Part shown: piece after piece, positions 45,662 through 54,818 of the stretch | How the letters are laid out: each line of letters opens with the position of its first letter | Position numbering within the stretch: the stretch's first letter is position 1 | NCBI RefSeq assembly: GCF_008727715.1 | Contig: NZ_CP044218.1 | Location: 4,171,501-4,235,500 of the forward strand | Direction: 5' to 3' | Source: Mesorhizobium terrae | GTDB lineage: Bacteria > Pseudomonadota > Alphaproteobacteria > Rhizobiales > Rhizobiaceae | DNA: 64,000 nt | The notes under the pieces: model-generated | The model's database searches: none | The model's input: the letters and a program-made list of their open reading frames with translations, nothing else | What the model was told of the DNA's origin: nothing | Made by a program: the position numbers and the translations under genes

Positions 45662-46653
45662 ATGAGTACACCGTCTCAGCAAATCCTGCGCATGGGCTTC
45701 GGGTTCGCGCTTTCGCAATCTTTGCGCGTCGTTGCCGAACTAGGCATCGCTGATCTTCTTGTCGGAGGCGACCGCTCGGCAGACGAGTTATCCCAAGCCA
45801 CCCGAACGAATGCCGAGGCACTCTATCGCGTCATGCGTCTGCTGGCCAGCGAAGGCGTGTTTCGCGAAGTATCGCCGCGCTGCTTCGCGCAAACCGAACT
45901 GAGCGCGACGCTTTGCTCCGATCTGGCGTCTGGCCCGCGCGATTTCGTATTGATGATCAACAGCGAACCCTATCAGGCCTTCGCGCAGCTTCTCTATTCT
46001 GTTCAAACAGGTGAGCCTGCCTTCGAACAGGTCTTTGGAGCCCCGAGGTTCCAATGGCTCGGGTCCCACCCTGAGCAAGCAGCGCTCTTCCAACGTGCGA
46101 TGATCGCGATGAGCCAAGGCACCAACGAAGCTGTGGCTGACGCCTATGATTTTAGCGCATCCCGCTGCGTTGTTGACGTCGGGGGAGGGCACGGGCAGCT
46201 CCTTTCGGCCATCCTGGCCCGTAACGCCACCTCACTGGAATTCTCTTTGATCTGCCCGCGGGGGTCGCTGCCGCACGAACGGGAACCGGAGGCGCATTGC
46301 CCCGTAGCGAGCTCGTCGAGGGTGACTTCTTTGAGAGTGTGCCTTCGGCGGATACCTATATCCTAAAAAAGGTCATCCACGATTGGGACGATGAACGCGC
46401 TGCCATAATCCTGAAAAACTGCCGAACGGCCATGACGGCAAATGGGAAAGTTCTCGTTGCCGAGACCATCATTCCCGCTGGTAACGATCCTCATCCCATC
46501 AAGGTGCTGGATGTGACGATGCTGACGGTTCCAGGTGGGCTTGAGCGGACAGAAGGCCAATTTGCAAAACTGCTATCGGTCGCTGGACTGCGCCTAGAGC
46601 GGGTAATCGCGACCAAGGCGCCAATTTCGATCCTTGAAGCTCGGGCCGCGTGA
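45662..46653 (+). pseudogene. class I SAM-dependent O-methyltransferase, frameshifted
   Basis: The family is the hydroxyneurosporene/acetylserotonin-type O-methyltransferases (about 330 residues). The first frame has a winged-helix part (AELGIADLLVGGDRSADELS, LYRVMRLLASEGVF) and the SAM motif (CVVDVGGGHGQLLSAILA). After about 46225 the family continues in another frame: LFDLPAGVAAARTGTGGALP, RSELVEGDFFES, LKKVIHDWDDERA. One base is gained or lost between them. The catalytic His is in the second part, so the gene as read is broken unless this is a sequencing error. Confidence 0.8.
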
Positions 46654-46873
46654 GCGGGTCGGGCCCTTGAAGGACCAGGACTGCTAGAAGCGGGCGATAT
46701 GCTCGGTGCAATGAGTCTGGACGCCCTCCATTTCTGCGTCAATGCGGCGCTAGTCGCCCGTCACGCGATACCCCAGCGCTTTGGGTGTGAGATGTCGTCA
46801 AGACATCATCCGAGCGTCACGCCTCTGTCACGCTAACCCTTGATCTGTGCGCCCTTCGGGAAAGGGACGTAGT

Positions 46874-48013
46874 ATGGCTCCTCAATCGCTTGAGTTGTCA
46901 CGCATCAGCAAGAATTTCGGGCAAGGGGATGTGCTCAAGGGCATAGACCTTTCGATCCGGCCGGGAGAATTCATCTCGCTGGTCGGCATGTCCGGCTGCG
47001 GCAAATCCACATTGCTGCGCATCATTGCCGGGCTGGAGACGCCGGATCAGGGGCGCGTGCATATCGGCGGGCAGGATATGACTGACACCGATCCCGCGGC
47101 CAGAAATCTGGCCATGGTGTTTCAATCCTACGCGCTCTATCCGCACATGACGGCGCGGCGGAACATCGCCACGCCGCTGCGCATGCGCCGCCTGCCCTTC
47201 TGGGCGCGGCTGCCGCTTGCCGGGATGTTTGCGCCGCGTGCCGCACTCGCCGACATCGATGCGTCGGTCAAGCAAGCCGCCGAGACCTTACAGATAACGG
47301 AACTGCTCGACCGCAAACCCTCTCAGCTCTCGGGTGGCCAGCGGCAACGCGTGGCACTTGCACGCGCTCTGGTGCGCGAACCCGTGGCTTTCCTGATGGA
47401 TGAGCCTCTCTCCAATCTCGACGCCAAGCTGCGCGCGCATATGCGTGACGAACTGGCGGCGCTGCATCGCCGCCTTGGCGCGACCTTCATCTATGTGACG
47501 CACGATCAGGTTGAGGCGATGAGCATGTCGAACCGCGTCGCGCTGATGTCGGAAGGGCGCATCGAGCAGCTTGGGACGCCCGACGAGCTCTACCAGCGGC
47601 CGCAGACACTGACCGTCGCCCGCTTCATCGGCATGCCCTCGATCAATCTGCTGCCGGTCGATGTCGCCGCCTCTGGCGCACTGACCTTGTTCGGACAGCC
47701 GCTCCGCATCACCACCAGGGATGAGGCAGGTCCGGCAACGCTGGCGATCCGCGCGGAAGACTTTCATCCTGCGAAAGACGGCCTGTCGGCGCGTGTCGTG
47801 CGCGTGGAACGCCATGGCGCGGATAGTTTCGTCACCTGCGACTTCGAGCTGGATCTGAACGTAACGATCATCATGCGCCAGAAGGCAGGCGAGAGCGGAG
47901 CCGCCAATGTCGGCGATGCGCTGCAGCTCGGCTTCACCGCAAATCGCGCACATCTGTTTGGCCGTGACGGCAAGCGCCGCGATCTCTCCGTGCGCGAGCG
48001 AGTGGCGGCATGA
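46874..48013 (+). CDS. ABC transporter ATPase, UgpC/MalK type
   Basis: A 379-residue sugar-type ATPase. ATG 46874 (AAAGGGACG before it) fits the family start MAPQSLELSRISKNFG. Walker A GMSGCGKSTLLRIIAGLE, signature LSGGQRQRVALARALV, Walker B FLMDEPLSNLDAKLR, and a C-terminal TOBE-like domain. First gene of an ATPase, permease, permease, binding protein, phosphodiesterase operon; overlaps the first permease by 4 bases (ATGA). Confidence 0.88.
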   Translation: MAPQSLELSRISKNFGQGDVLKGIDLSIRPGEFISLVGMSGCGKSTLLRIIAGLETPDQGRVHIGGQDMTDTDPAARNLAMVFQSYALYPHMTARRNIATPLRMRRLPFWARLPLAGMFAPRAALADIDASVKQAAETLQITELLDRKPSQLSGGQRQRVALARALVREPVAFLMDEPLSNLDAKLRAHMRDELAALHRRLGATFIYVTHDQVEAMSMSNRVALMSEGRIEQLGTPDELYQRPQTLTVARFIGMPSINLLPVDVAASGALTLFGQPLRITTRDEAGPATLAIRAEDFHPAKDGLSARVVRVERHGADSFVTCDFELDLNVTIIMRQKAGESGAANVGDALQLGFTANRAHLFGRDGKRRDLSVRERVAA

Positions 48014-48933
48014 GCGCGGCGGTTGCAGACGTATCGCCTCAGACCAGTTCCCGGCAGTCGTCCACCGCCGAGCGGCGCATCGTGCGCAACGGCCTGCTGT
48101 TTGTCGCGCCGGCAACGCTGCTTCTGCTCGCAACCTATGTGCTGCCGATGATCTTCCTCGCCGGCTTTTCGTTGACCGACTATCGGCTTGGCGCGCTTTC
48201 GGCGCGGTTTGTCGGCATCGACAATTTTGTCAAGGCGTTTGGCGACGAAGTCTTCATGCGCTCTCTGAAGAACACTGTCGTCTATGCACTCATCGTCATT
48301 CCCTTCGGCCTGTTCCTGGCCCTTGGCGCGGCGCTGCTGGTCCATGGCCGCAAACGCAGCCGCACCTTCTGGGAAGCAGCCTACTTCCTGCCGGTGACCG
48401 CGACGCTGGTGGCGATGGCGACGGTGTGGCAGTTCCTTCTGCATCCCTCGCTCGGGCCGGTCAATGCGGCGATCAAATGGTTTGGTTTCGCACCCGTCGG
48501 TTTCCTGTCCGATCCAGCGCTGCTTATTCCAACCATGGCCATTATCGGTGTCTGGCAGATCCTCGGCTTCAACATGGTGCTGTTCTTGGCCGGGCTGACC
48601 GCGATCCCGAAGGATATGTACGAAGCGGCCCGCCTGGATGGCGCCAGAAGCCCGATCGACCGATTCCTGACAGTGACCTGGCCGATGCTCGGCCCGACGA
48701 CGATGTTCGTCGTTGTCACCACCTCGATATCGGCCTTCAAGGTGTTCGAAACGGTGGCCGTGCTGACCAAGGGGCGGTTCCAATCGGAGACGTTGCTCTT
48801 CGATCTCTATCTCGAAGGCTTCGAATATTCGAACACCGGCTATGCCGCCGCACTGACCCTGATCTTCCTCGTCATCGTGCTCGTCATGTCGATCTGGCAG
48901 ACGGTGCATATGGACCGCAAGGTGCATTACTGA
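48010..48933 (+). CDS. ABC permease, UgpA type
   Basis: A 307-residue permease with six helices. The coupling loop reads MYEAARLDGARSPIDRFLTV followed by TWPMLGPTT. N-terminal helix LLFVAPATLLLLATYVLPMI. Members of this group import glycerol-3-phosphate, glycerophosphodiesters or sugars. The stop overlaps the start of the second permease (TGATG). Confidence 0.87.
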   Translation: MSAAVADVSPQTSSRQSSTAERRIVRNGLLFVAPATLLLLATYVLPMIFLAGFSLTDYRLGALSARFVGIDNFVKAFGDEVFMRSLKNTVVYALIVIPFGLFLALGAALLVHGRKRSRTFWEAAYFLPVTATLVAMATVWQFLLHPSLGPVNAAIKWFGFAPVGFLSDPALLIPTMAIIGVWQILGFNMVLFLAGLTAIPKDMYEAARLDGARSPIDRFLTVTWPMLGPTTMFVVVTTSISAFKVFETVAVLTKGRFQSETLLFDLYLEGFEYSNTGYAAALTLIFLVIVLVMSIWQTVHMDRKVHY

Positions 48934-49754
48934 TGGCGAGACTACGCAAATTCCTGCCACATCTCGTGCTGGCGCTCGGCGCCTTCGTGATGCTCTTGCC
49001 CTTCTACTGGATGTTCCTGACGTCCATCCGCTCGTCGGCCGAGATCTTCGACGTCTCGCTCTGGCCGATTCCGAAACAGTTCGAAGCGGTCGCCAATTAC
49101 ACGCGCGCGACCTCGCAGCAGCCGATGGCGCGCTTCATGCTGAATGGCGTGATCGTGTGCCTGGGCATTCTGATCGTACAGGTGCTGACGGCCGTGCCGG
49201 CCGCCTACGCACTCGCCAAGCTGAGGTTTCCGGGACGGCGACTGCTTCTGCTGGCAGTCATCGGCGCGCTTTGCGTGCCCATTCAGGCACTGGCGCTACC
49301 GCTCTTTGTCGGGCTCGCCAAGGCGCAGCTGCTCAACACCTATTTCGCGATGATGATGCCGTTCTTCCTGTCGGTCTTCGCCATCTTCCTGTTTCACCAG
49401 TCATTCCGCAGTTATCCCGACGAAATCATCGAGGCGGCCCGGCTCGACGGCTATTCCGAAATGGAAATCTGCTGGGGGCTGGTGCTGCGCGGCTCACTGC
49501 CGTCGCTTGCTGCTTTCGCGGTCTTCTCCGTCGTGGCGCACTGGAACGACCTCTACTGGCCGATGATCGTTGTCACCGAGACCAATCTCGCACTGCCGCC
49601 GCTCGGTATGCTGTTCTTCGCCGATGTCGAATCCGGTGCGGACTATGGCGCGCTGATGGCGGGTGCGGCGATCATCACGGCGCCCATGGTTCTGTGCTTC
49701 CTGCTGGCACGCCGACATTTCATCGCCGGGATCACCATGACAGGCGTCAAATGA
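48933..49754 (+). CDS. ABC permease, UgpE type
   Basis: A 273-residue permease with six helices, first residues MARLRKFLPHLVLALGAFVM. The coupling loop is IIEAARLDGYSEMEICWGLV. The ATG at 48933 shares a base with the stop of the preceding gene; a longer frame upstream belongs to another reading of the first permease. It partners the UgpA-type permease. Confidence 0.87.
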   Translation: MARLRKFLPHLVLALGAFVMLLPFYWMFLTSIRSSAEIFDVSLWPIPKQFEAVANYTRATSQQPMARFMLNGVIVCLGILIVQVLTAVPAAYALAKLRFPGRRLLLLAVIGALCVPIQALALPLFVGLAKAQLLNTYFAMMMPFFLSVFAIFLFHQSFRSYPDEIIEAARLDGYSEMEICWGLVLRGSLPSLAAFAVFSVVAHWNDLYWPMIVVTETNLALPPLGMLFFADVESGADYGALMAGAAIITAPMVLCFLLARRHFIAGITMTGVK

Positions 49755-49793
49755 TCCCTTCGACGACTTCTCCCCACCCAAAGGAACACCACA

Positions 49794-51089
49794 ATGAAGA
49801 TTACACGCCGCAGCGCATTGGGCGGCCTCGCCCTCGGACTGGCTGTCGTCTCGCTTCCTGGCATCGCCTTCGCGGCGGAAGAGGTGACGCTGAACGTTCT
49901 CTACAACCTGCCGGGCTTCACCAAGTTTCACCAGCCGCTGGCCGAAACCTTCATGAAGAACCACCCGAACATCAAGATCAACTTCCTCGCTCCGGCTCCC
50001 GGCTACAACGAAGGCCAGCAGCAGGTGCTGCGCTCGGCGGTGACGGGCAACCTGCCCGACGTCTATTTTTCCGGCTACAACCTGACCGCCGAACTGGTGA
50101 ACACGCTTGCCCCGCGCAACCAGATCACCGACCTGAAGCCCTATATCGACGCAGAGGGCGGGCAGGCATTCCTCGACAGGAATTTCAGCCCGAAGCTGGC
50201 AGCGCTCGGTCGGGTCAATGGCATTCAGTACGGACTGCCTGTCAATGCCTCCTCGCCGATCATGTACATCAATGCCGATCTGGTGAAGAAGGCTGGTGGC
50301 GACCCTGACAGCATGCCCAAGACCTTCCCCGAACTGATCGAGCTGGCAAAGAAGATCCACGCACTCGACCCCAAGGTTTCGGGCATGGGTTACGACATCA
50401 ATGGCTGGCCGGATGACTGGTTGTGGCAGGCGGCGATTTACCAGCAGGGCGGCAAGCTGGTGGACGAGACGACAAAGAAGGTCGCCTTCGACAACGAGAT
50501 CGGCCTCAACGCGCTCAAGCTGTTCCGCCAGTTCGTGACTGATGGCGGTCAGAACCTGCTCGACTGGGACCAGTCACGCCAGCAATTCGGTGCAGGCCTC
50601 ACCGGCTTCATCTTCTCGACGCCGGCCCACGTTCAGACGATCGAAGGTCTTGTCGGCGAGCGCTTCCCCCTGAAGACGACAACCTTCCCGCTCGATAACC
50701 CGCAGAACGGCGGCGTGCCGACCGGAGGCAATTCGGCGGTCATCCTGACGCAGGACAAGGCGCGGCAGGATGCAGCCTGGGAATATGTGAAGTTCGTCAC
50801 CGGCCCAGAGGCGCAGAACGTCATCGTGCGCATCACCGGTTATCTGCCGACCAACAAGCTCGCTACCGGGTCTGACTATCTCGAGCCCTATTATGCCGCG
50901 CATCCGAATGTGAAGACGGCTTCGCTTCAGGCCGACCGCTCGCTGCCCTGGGCCGGTTATCCAGGCGGGGACTCGGTCCGCATCTGGCGCACCCAGCGCG
51001 ACATCATCGGCGCCGTCATGCGCGGCGAGGTGACGCCGGAAGCCGGCCTGAAGCAGATTGTCGATCAGACCAACGCACTGATGCACTGA
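49794..51089 (+). CDS. ABC substrate-binding protein, UgpB type
   Basis: A 431-residue type 1 solute-binding protein. AAAGGA lies before the ATG. The N-terminus (MKITRRSALGGLALGLAVVS, cleavage near AFA/AE) contains a twin-Arg pair and could use the Tat pathway. The mature protein has LNVLYNLPGFTKFHQPLAET, SGYNLTAELVNTLAPRNQIT and TPAHVQTIEGLVGERFPLKT. The neighbouring phosphodiesterase suggests a phosphodiester or phosphorylated ligand. Confidence 0.86.
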   Translation: MKITRRSALGGLALGLAVVSLPGIAFAAEEVTLNVLYNLPGFTKFHQPLAETFMKNHPNIKINFLAPAPGYNEGQQQVLRSAVTGNLPDVYFSGYNLTAELVNTLAPRNQITDLKPYIDAEGGQAFLDRNFSPKLAALGRVNGIQYGLPVNASSPIMYINADLVKKAGGDPDSMPKTFPELIELAKKIHALDPKVSGMGYDINGWPDDWLWQAAIYQQGGKLVDETTKKVAFDNEIGLNALKLFRQFVTDGGQNLLDWDQSRQQFGAGLTGFIFSTPAHVQTIEGLVGERFPLKTTTFPLDNPQNGGVPTGGNSAVILTQDKARQDAAWEYVKFVTGPEAQNVIVRITGYLPTNKLATGSDYLEPYYAAHPNVKTASLQADRSLPWAGYPGGDSVRIWRTQRDIIGAVMRGEVTPEAGLKQIVDQTNALMH

Positions 51090-51104
51090 TCATTCTCGAT
51101 CGAT

Positions 51105-51134
51105 GGCCTGCGGGGAGAAGCGTCCCCGCAGGCC
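51105..51134 (+). promoter_or_regulatory. strong intergenic hairpin inside the ugp-like operon
   Basis: GGCCTGCGGGG (51105-51115) and CCCCGCAGGCC (51124-51134) form a perfect 11-base-pair stem with an 8-base loop, without a T-run. It sits between the binding protein and phosphodiesterase genes, where hairpins commonly stabilise the upstream mRNA and lower expression of the downstream gene. Confidence 0.7.
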
Positions 51135-51152
51135 CAGCTTCCGGACAACCAT

Positions 51153-51953
51153 ATGAAAATCATCCACCTGACCGACGCGCATCTGATGCCATCGGGCGTC
51201 ATCGTCCATGGCGTCGACCCTGAACAGCAATTGCGCATAGCGGTGGCCGACATTGTCGTCAAACATACCGATGCCGACCTCTTGGTCATCACCGGCGACC
51301 TCTGCAATTTCGGCGACCCGGAAGCCTATGCGCTGCTGCGCGATATTCTTGCCGCGGTGCCCTTCGAGGTTCGCTTGCTGCTCGGCAATCATGACGCGCG
51401 CGCCGCCTTCATCGAGGCCTTCCCGCAGCATCCGCGCGACGACCATGGCTTCGTTCAATCCTGGCTCGACACCGATCACGGGCGACTGCTGTTTCTCGAC
51501 AGCCATGAGCCCGGCTTGATCGGCGGGCGTTATGACGAGATGCGTCTCGCCTGGCTGCACGGAGCGCTTGGCAGCGCAGGCGACAAACCGGTGACGGTCT
51601 TCATCCACCATCCGCCGTTCGATTGCGGCATCGCCCATTTCAACCATATCGGGCTGCATGACGGCGGCGCGCTGATGGAGAGGTTCGCCGCACATGCGTC
51701 GGGTGTGCGCCACATTGTCTTCGGGCATATCCACGTGCCGATGATGGGGACGACCGCCACAGGCATTTCCTACAGTTCCGGCCAGTCGTGCTCGCATCGC
51801 TTCATCACGGATATCGGGACGCCCAATCCATGGTGGACGAAAGGATATCCCTGCTATCGGATCATCATGCTCGATGACCACGGCTTGCGGTCCTATAGCG
51901 TGGAGGTCGGCGAAGAGCCTACCGAACGAACACAACCCTGCGCCGGACCTTGA
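51153..51953 (+). CDS. class III phosphodiesterase (GpdQ/CpdA-like metallophosphoesterase)
   Basis: A 266-residue cytoplasmic metallophosphoesterase. All dinuclear-metal motifs are visible: LTDAHL (Asp, His), VITGDLCNFGD, LLGNHDARAAF, VFIHHPPFDCG and FGHIHVPMMG. Relatives hydrolyse glycerophosphodiesters or cyclic nucleotides. Location after a ugp-type transporter argues for hydrolysis of imported glycerophosphodiesters, giving glycerol-3-phosphate and an alcohol. Co-transcribed through the hairpin at 51105-51134. Confidence 0.87.
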   Translation: MKIIHLTDAHLMPSGVIVHGVDPEQQLRIAVADIVVKHTDADLLVITGDLCNFGDPEAYALLRDILAAVPFEVRLLLGNHDARAAFIEAFPQHPRDDHGFVQSWLDTDHGRLLFLDSHEPGLIGGRYDEMRLAWLHGALGSAGDKPVTVFIHHPPFDCGIAHFNHIGLHDGGALMERFAAHASGVRHIVFGHIHVPMMGTTATGISYSSGQSCSHRFITDIGTPNPWWTKGYPCYRIIMLDDHGLRSYSVEVGEEPTERTQPCAGP

Positions 51954-52107
51954 AACGGCCTGTCTGTAGCGACTCAAACGGCGGGACGGTCCAGTGCTCG
52001 GCGACAGGGGTGTACAATAGCCACTCACAGCCGCACACGCTGCCGCTCTTTGTATGAGCGTAGTCTCGGCGGATATAGCGTATTGTGGAGTATGGTTGGC
52101 GGTATTT

Positions 52108-52169
52108 GGCGCGCCGCACCGGGCGAAGATGAGAACTATGTCTACGCCATAGTCCTCTAGGGCCCTCCT
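52108..52169 (+). repeat. 62-base repeat, conserved ORF tail, first copy
   Basis: Similar, without gaps, to 60752-60813. In one frame both read as a protein end: WRAAPGEDENYVYAIVL-stop here and WRAAPGDDENYFYAITL-stop there. Several differences are conservative or in third positions, suggesting that both descend from one coding sequence. No parent gene is intact here. Bases 51954-52107 hold nothing else recognised. Confidence 0.55.
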
Positions 52170-52189
52170 TTCGTGAGAATCGAGACTTG

Positions 52190-52375
52190 CTGCTCCCGGT
52201 CGCGGCAACTCCCAAGTGTCGTCCCTACGAGGGGCACCGAACCGCGCTTTTCCCATTTTGTAACGGTCTTCGGGTTGATCCCTTAGCGCTTGGACAGCGC
52301 CCTCAGGCTCTCTTGACTATTTTGTATTGCTCGACGGTCTGTCGTTGTGGCGCAGTCGTGAAGAACCTGTCCCAT
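52190..52375 (-). pseudogene. IS481-like transposase N-terminal remnant
   Basis: From ATG 52375 the minus strand reads MGQVLHDCATTTDRRAIQNS, QESLRALSKR, stop, GINPKTVTKWEKRGSVP, the conserved helix-turn-helix start of IS481-group transposases common in Rhizobiales. A stop replaces the usual Tyr, and the integrase core is missing. Confidence 0.8.
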
Positions 52376-52405
52376 AGCGCACCATAAAACCTCGGGATCA
52401 AACAC

Positions 52406-52708
52406 CTAGCACTCTCGTTCCGTATCAGCGCGGCGCGCCTCGAGCCAGATGCTTTTGGCCCGGTCGTAGCATCCCCCGCACAGGAGCTTGACTTGGGCAA
52501 ACTCGATAGCCTTATCGCTCCACTCGCCGCCTTCCGCCACGCGAATGCGCTCGCATTCCGTGCACCATGCGTCGGGTCGAGATGCGAGCTGATCCCTAGA
52601 CCAATAGAAGCCAACGGCCCGCCGGGTGTCCAAGGAGTCAACAATATGGCGACATACGAATGTAGCCTCGCGCTCGCCATGCGCTTGGCATTGTACCTTT
52701 TCAGCCAT
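52406..52708 (-). CDS. small Cys-rich protein, possible zinc binder
   Basis: A 100-residue protein; ATG 52708 has GGGGGT just upstream, while a longer frame to 52834 lacks support. It has six Cys after the start, in pairs such as KVQCQAHGEREATFVCRHIV, AWCTECERI and LLCGGCYDRA, typical of zinc-ribbon-like proteins. No known family named. It lies between two IS remnants and appears intact. Confidence 0.6.
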   Translation of the reverse strand: MAEKVQCQAHGEREATFVCRHIVDSLDTRRAVGFYWSRDQLASRPDAWCTECERIRVAEGGEWSDKAIEFAQVKLLCGGCYDRAKSIWLEARRADTEREC

Positions 52709-52879
52709 AGATACCCCCGGCGACCTCGGATACCATACGCTCATCCACGACAACTTCAGCATGGACTGGGCTACGTGGCTGCAGCACGCTGGCCTGGACG
52801 ATATCAATCCCAATAGCAGCGTGAGGTTCCACACCTCGACTGAACCGCCCCGGTTTTGTCGGAGGTTGTTTCGTTTGAG

Positions 52880-53482
52880 TTACGCCGCCATGGCTGGCTC
52901 TTCCGGCCTGGCATAGTGGCGTCCCTCGGCTTTGGCCGGCGGGATGTTGCGGATGGGCTCCAGCAGCCGGCGATTGTTGAACCAGTCTACCCATTCCAGC
53001 GTTGCGAACTCGACGGCCTCGAATGAGCGCCATGGCCCGCGTCGGTGGATCACCTCGGCCTTGTAGAGACCGTTGATGGTTTCGGCGAGAGCATTGTCGT
53101 AGCTGTCGCCGACGCTGCCCACAGAGGGCTCGACGCCAGCCTCCGCCAGGCGCTCGGTGTATCGAATGCTGATGTATTGGCTGCCTCTATCGCTATGATG
53201 CACGAGCCCGCCGCGATGGATCGACCGCCGATCATGGAGGGCCTGTTCCAGAGCGTCCAGGACGAAGCCCGTCCAGGTCGCGCCGTAGGTGAAGTCGGAG
53301 ACCCAGAGCATGTGCGGCGCCGGGGCATGGAATTGGCGGTTGACCTGATCGAGAGGGCAAGGTGCGGCCTTGTCGCTCACCGTCGTGCGGAGCGGCTTGC
53401 CGCGAATGATGCCCTCAAGGCCCATGACCCTCATCAGGCGGGCAACGGTACAGCGGGCGACATCGAAGCCCTCGCGCCGCAA
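52880..53482 (-). pseudogene. IS3 orfB transposase, C-terminal part with internal deletion
   Basis: Continues orfB after a TAG stop. DDE-type integrase features: HMLWVSDFTYGATWTGF (first Asp), LVHHSDRGSQYISIRYTERL (second Asp), SVGDSYDNALAETINGLYKA (Glu). Between ATWTGF and VLDALEQALHDRR about 26 residues of the family are absent (the part reading ...DAYARRIVGWR...), an in-frame deletion between two GFV repeats, which removes a core strand. Confidence 0.8.
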
Positions 53483-54028
53483 CTACCGCCAGACCTTGCG
53501 AACGCCGTAGACGCGGAAGTTCGCCTCGAACACGCGTCGGACCTCATCCTTCAAAGCCTCATCCCGCTTCGCCCGAGCCGATAGCCCAGAGGGATCGACG
53601 CGCTTGGCGATATGGTCGTGGTAGGTCGACGGAGCGATTTGCAACACCTTGCAGATCGGCTCGACCCCATGCGCCTCGCGGTGATCGTCAATGAACGCGA
53701 TCATCGCTCGAACCGGCGGTCGAGCTCCGCCTGGGCAAAATGCGCGCTCGCCTTGCGCAGGATCTCGTTGTCCTGCCGAAGCTCGCGGTTCTCGCGCTCC
53801 AAAGCCTTCAGCTTCGTCGCCACATCCGTAGGCACACCGGCACGCACACCGGTCGCGCTCGGCCTTCTTCACCCACTCATGCAGCGTCTGCGCCGTGCAG
53901 CCGATCTTGGCGGCGATTGACGAAACCGCCGCCCACCGCGAGGCATGCTCGCCTTCGTGATCTAGAACCAGCCGAACCGTGCGGGTTCGGACCTCGGGAG
54001 AGAACTTGTTGGTCGTCTTGCTTGTCAT
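53483..54028 (-). pseudogene. IS3 orfA plus orfB start, frameshifted
   Basis: Begins as intact orfA ([20 protein letters not shown], helix-turn-helix with [17 protein letters not shown]). After about residue 60 the normal continuation ([20 protein letters not shown]) is found only in another frame, so orfA is shifted. The running frame happens to join orfB ([40 protein letters not shown]) and ends at a TAG inside VRKVWR-stop-LRREGF. Confidence 0.8.
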
Positions 54029-54078
54029 GGCTCCACCTTCTCAGGAGTTGAAGCCTCCGGCAAACCCGGCGCGGTTCA

Positions 54079-54300
54079 AAGCGTGGGCTTCCCCAACTGC
54101 CAAGTTCCTAGTGGGCATTTTCGATAGCGAGAGAACCAGGATCATGCTCGCGGGTGCGGCTGGCGCGTATTTTGGACTGCTTATTAAGCGGATCGCTCTC
54201 GCCAATCGGGCTTCGAGCCAATCTGGTTGATCGTCGAAAGCTTGCCTAACCCGCACATTGCAGCTATTCGGCCGCGCGCTTGTCCGTTGGCAAGCGCTCT
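54079..54300 (+). other. possible 3' gene fragment beside the IS3 element
   Basis: Directly after the IS end one plus frame encodes [20 protein letters not shown] then AAGAYFGLLIKRIALANRA and stops at 54230, with a hydrophobic segment. It could be the tail of a small membrane protein gene cut by the IS. No start codon outside the IS. Confidence 0.3.
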
Positions 54301-54309
54301 CAGGCAACA

Positions 54310-54340
54310 AGCCCGCTCCGGTTCGCCGGGGCGGGCCTTT
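54310..54340 (+). terminator. Rho-independent terminator
   Basis: GCCCGCTCCGG (54310-54320), loop TTCG, CCGGGGCGGGC (54325-54335), then CTTTTG. The 11-base stem has one G-T pair. It ends transcription from the left, possibly of the gene disrupted by the IS3 element. Confidence 0.75.
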
Positions 54341-54482
54341 TGCGTTTGGGTGCTATCGAATGCGCTCGCAGCGCAGCGCGTCTGTACCGGCCTGATACCG
54401 CCGCAGATTGCCAATCCGCATATTCAGATGGCGCGGGCAAATACCGTTCGCCTTATACGGCTTGCACATAAGGCACCCGGCC

Positions 54483-54737
54483 CTAGCGCTTTTCGGCTTC
54501 TTCCGCTTGTGATGCATGTTGATCTCCGATCTTCACCGGTGCGCCCCGATCGCGCACGGTCGTGATGGGAGATCCGGTAGAATAGTCAGTCACAGGCAGC
54601 GCAATCTCGCCCGGGCTCCAGGCAAGAGCCTCCTCAAGTCCTTCGCGAATGCGGCTGTAGACCTCTTTCAACATAGCGAGAATATAGCCACCGGCAGCAG
54701 AAACGAAAACCCTGACCGGAGCCGGGGTCATAAACAC
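54483..54737 (-). CDS. hypothetical protein
   Basis: An 84-residue frame starting MFMTPAPVRVFVSAAGGYIL, with an amphipathic helix (MLKEVYSRIREGLEEALAW) and a polar C-terminus. No family recognised. A weak ribosome-binding site; included because it is the only protein-like frame here and is in line with other small minus-strand genes downstream in the run to 59 kb. Confidence 0.4.
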   Translation of the reverse strand: MFMTPAPVRVFVSAAGGYILAMLKEVYSRIREGLEEALAWSPGEIALPVTDYSTGSPITTVRDRGAPVKIGDQHASQAEEAEKR

Positions 54738-54818
54738 AAATTAGGAGACTGACGCTCTCAGCCGCATCGTCATAACTCTAGACGACGGTGTGCCCGTGGA
54801 AGTCGGGCTCAGTGACGA

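Larger units (their letters stand above)
52841..54078 (-). mobile_element. defective IS3-family insertion sequence
   Basis: A 1238-base element bounded by related inverted ends: TGAACCGCCCCGGTTTTGTC at 52841 and the complement of TGAACCGCGCCGGGTTTGCC ending at 54078. It carries orfA and orfB on the minus strand. No matching target duplication is evident (flanks GAC and AAG). Three lesions (orfA frameshift, orfB stop, internal orfB deletion) make it immobile by itself. A second partial copy lies at 59393-59787. Confidence 0.85.

Noticed and set aside
47764-48960. 398-codon minus-strand frame opposite the ugp-type permease
   Set aside because: His/Gln/Arg-rich shadow; the plus strand encodes clear ABC transporter motifs.
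51090-52256. 388-codon minus-strand frame opposite the phosphodiesterase
   Set aside because: The plus strand has all metallophosphoesterase motifs; the minus frame has no protein pattern.
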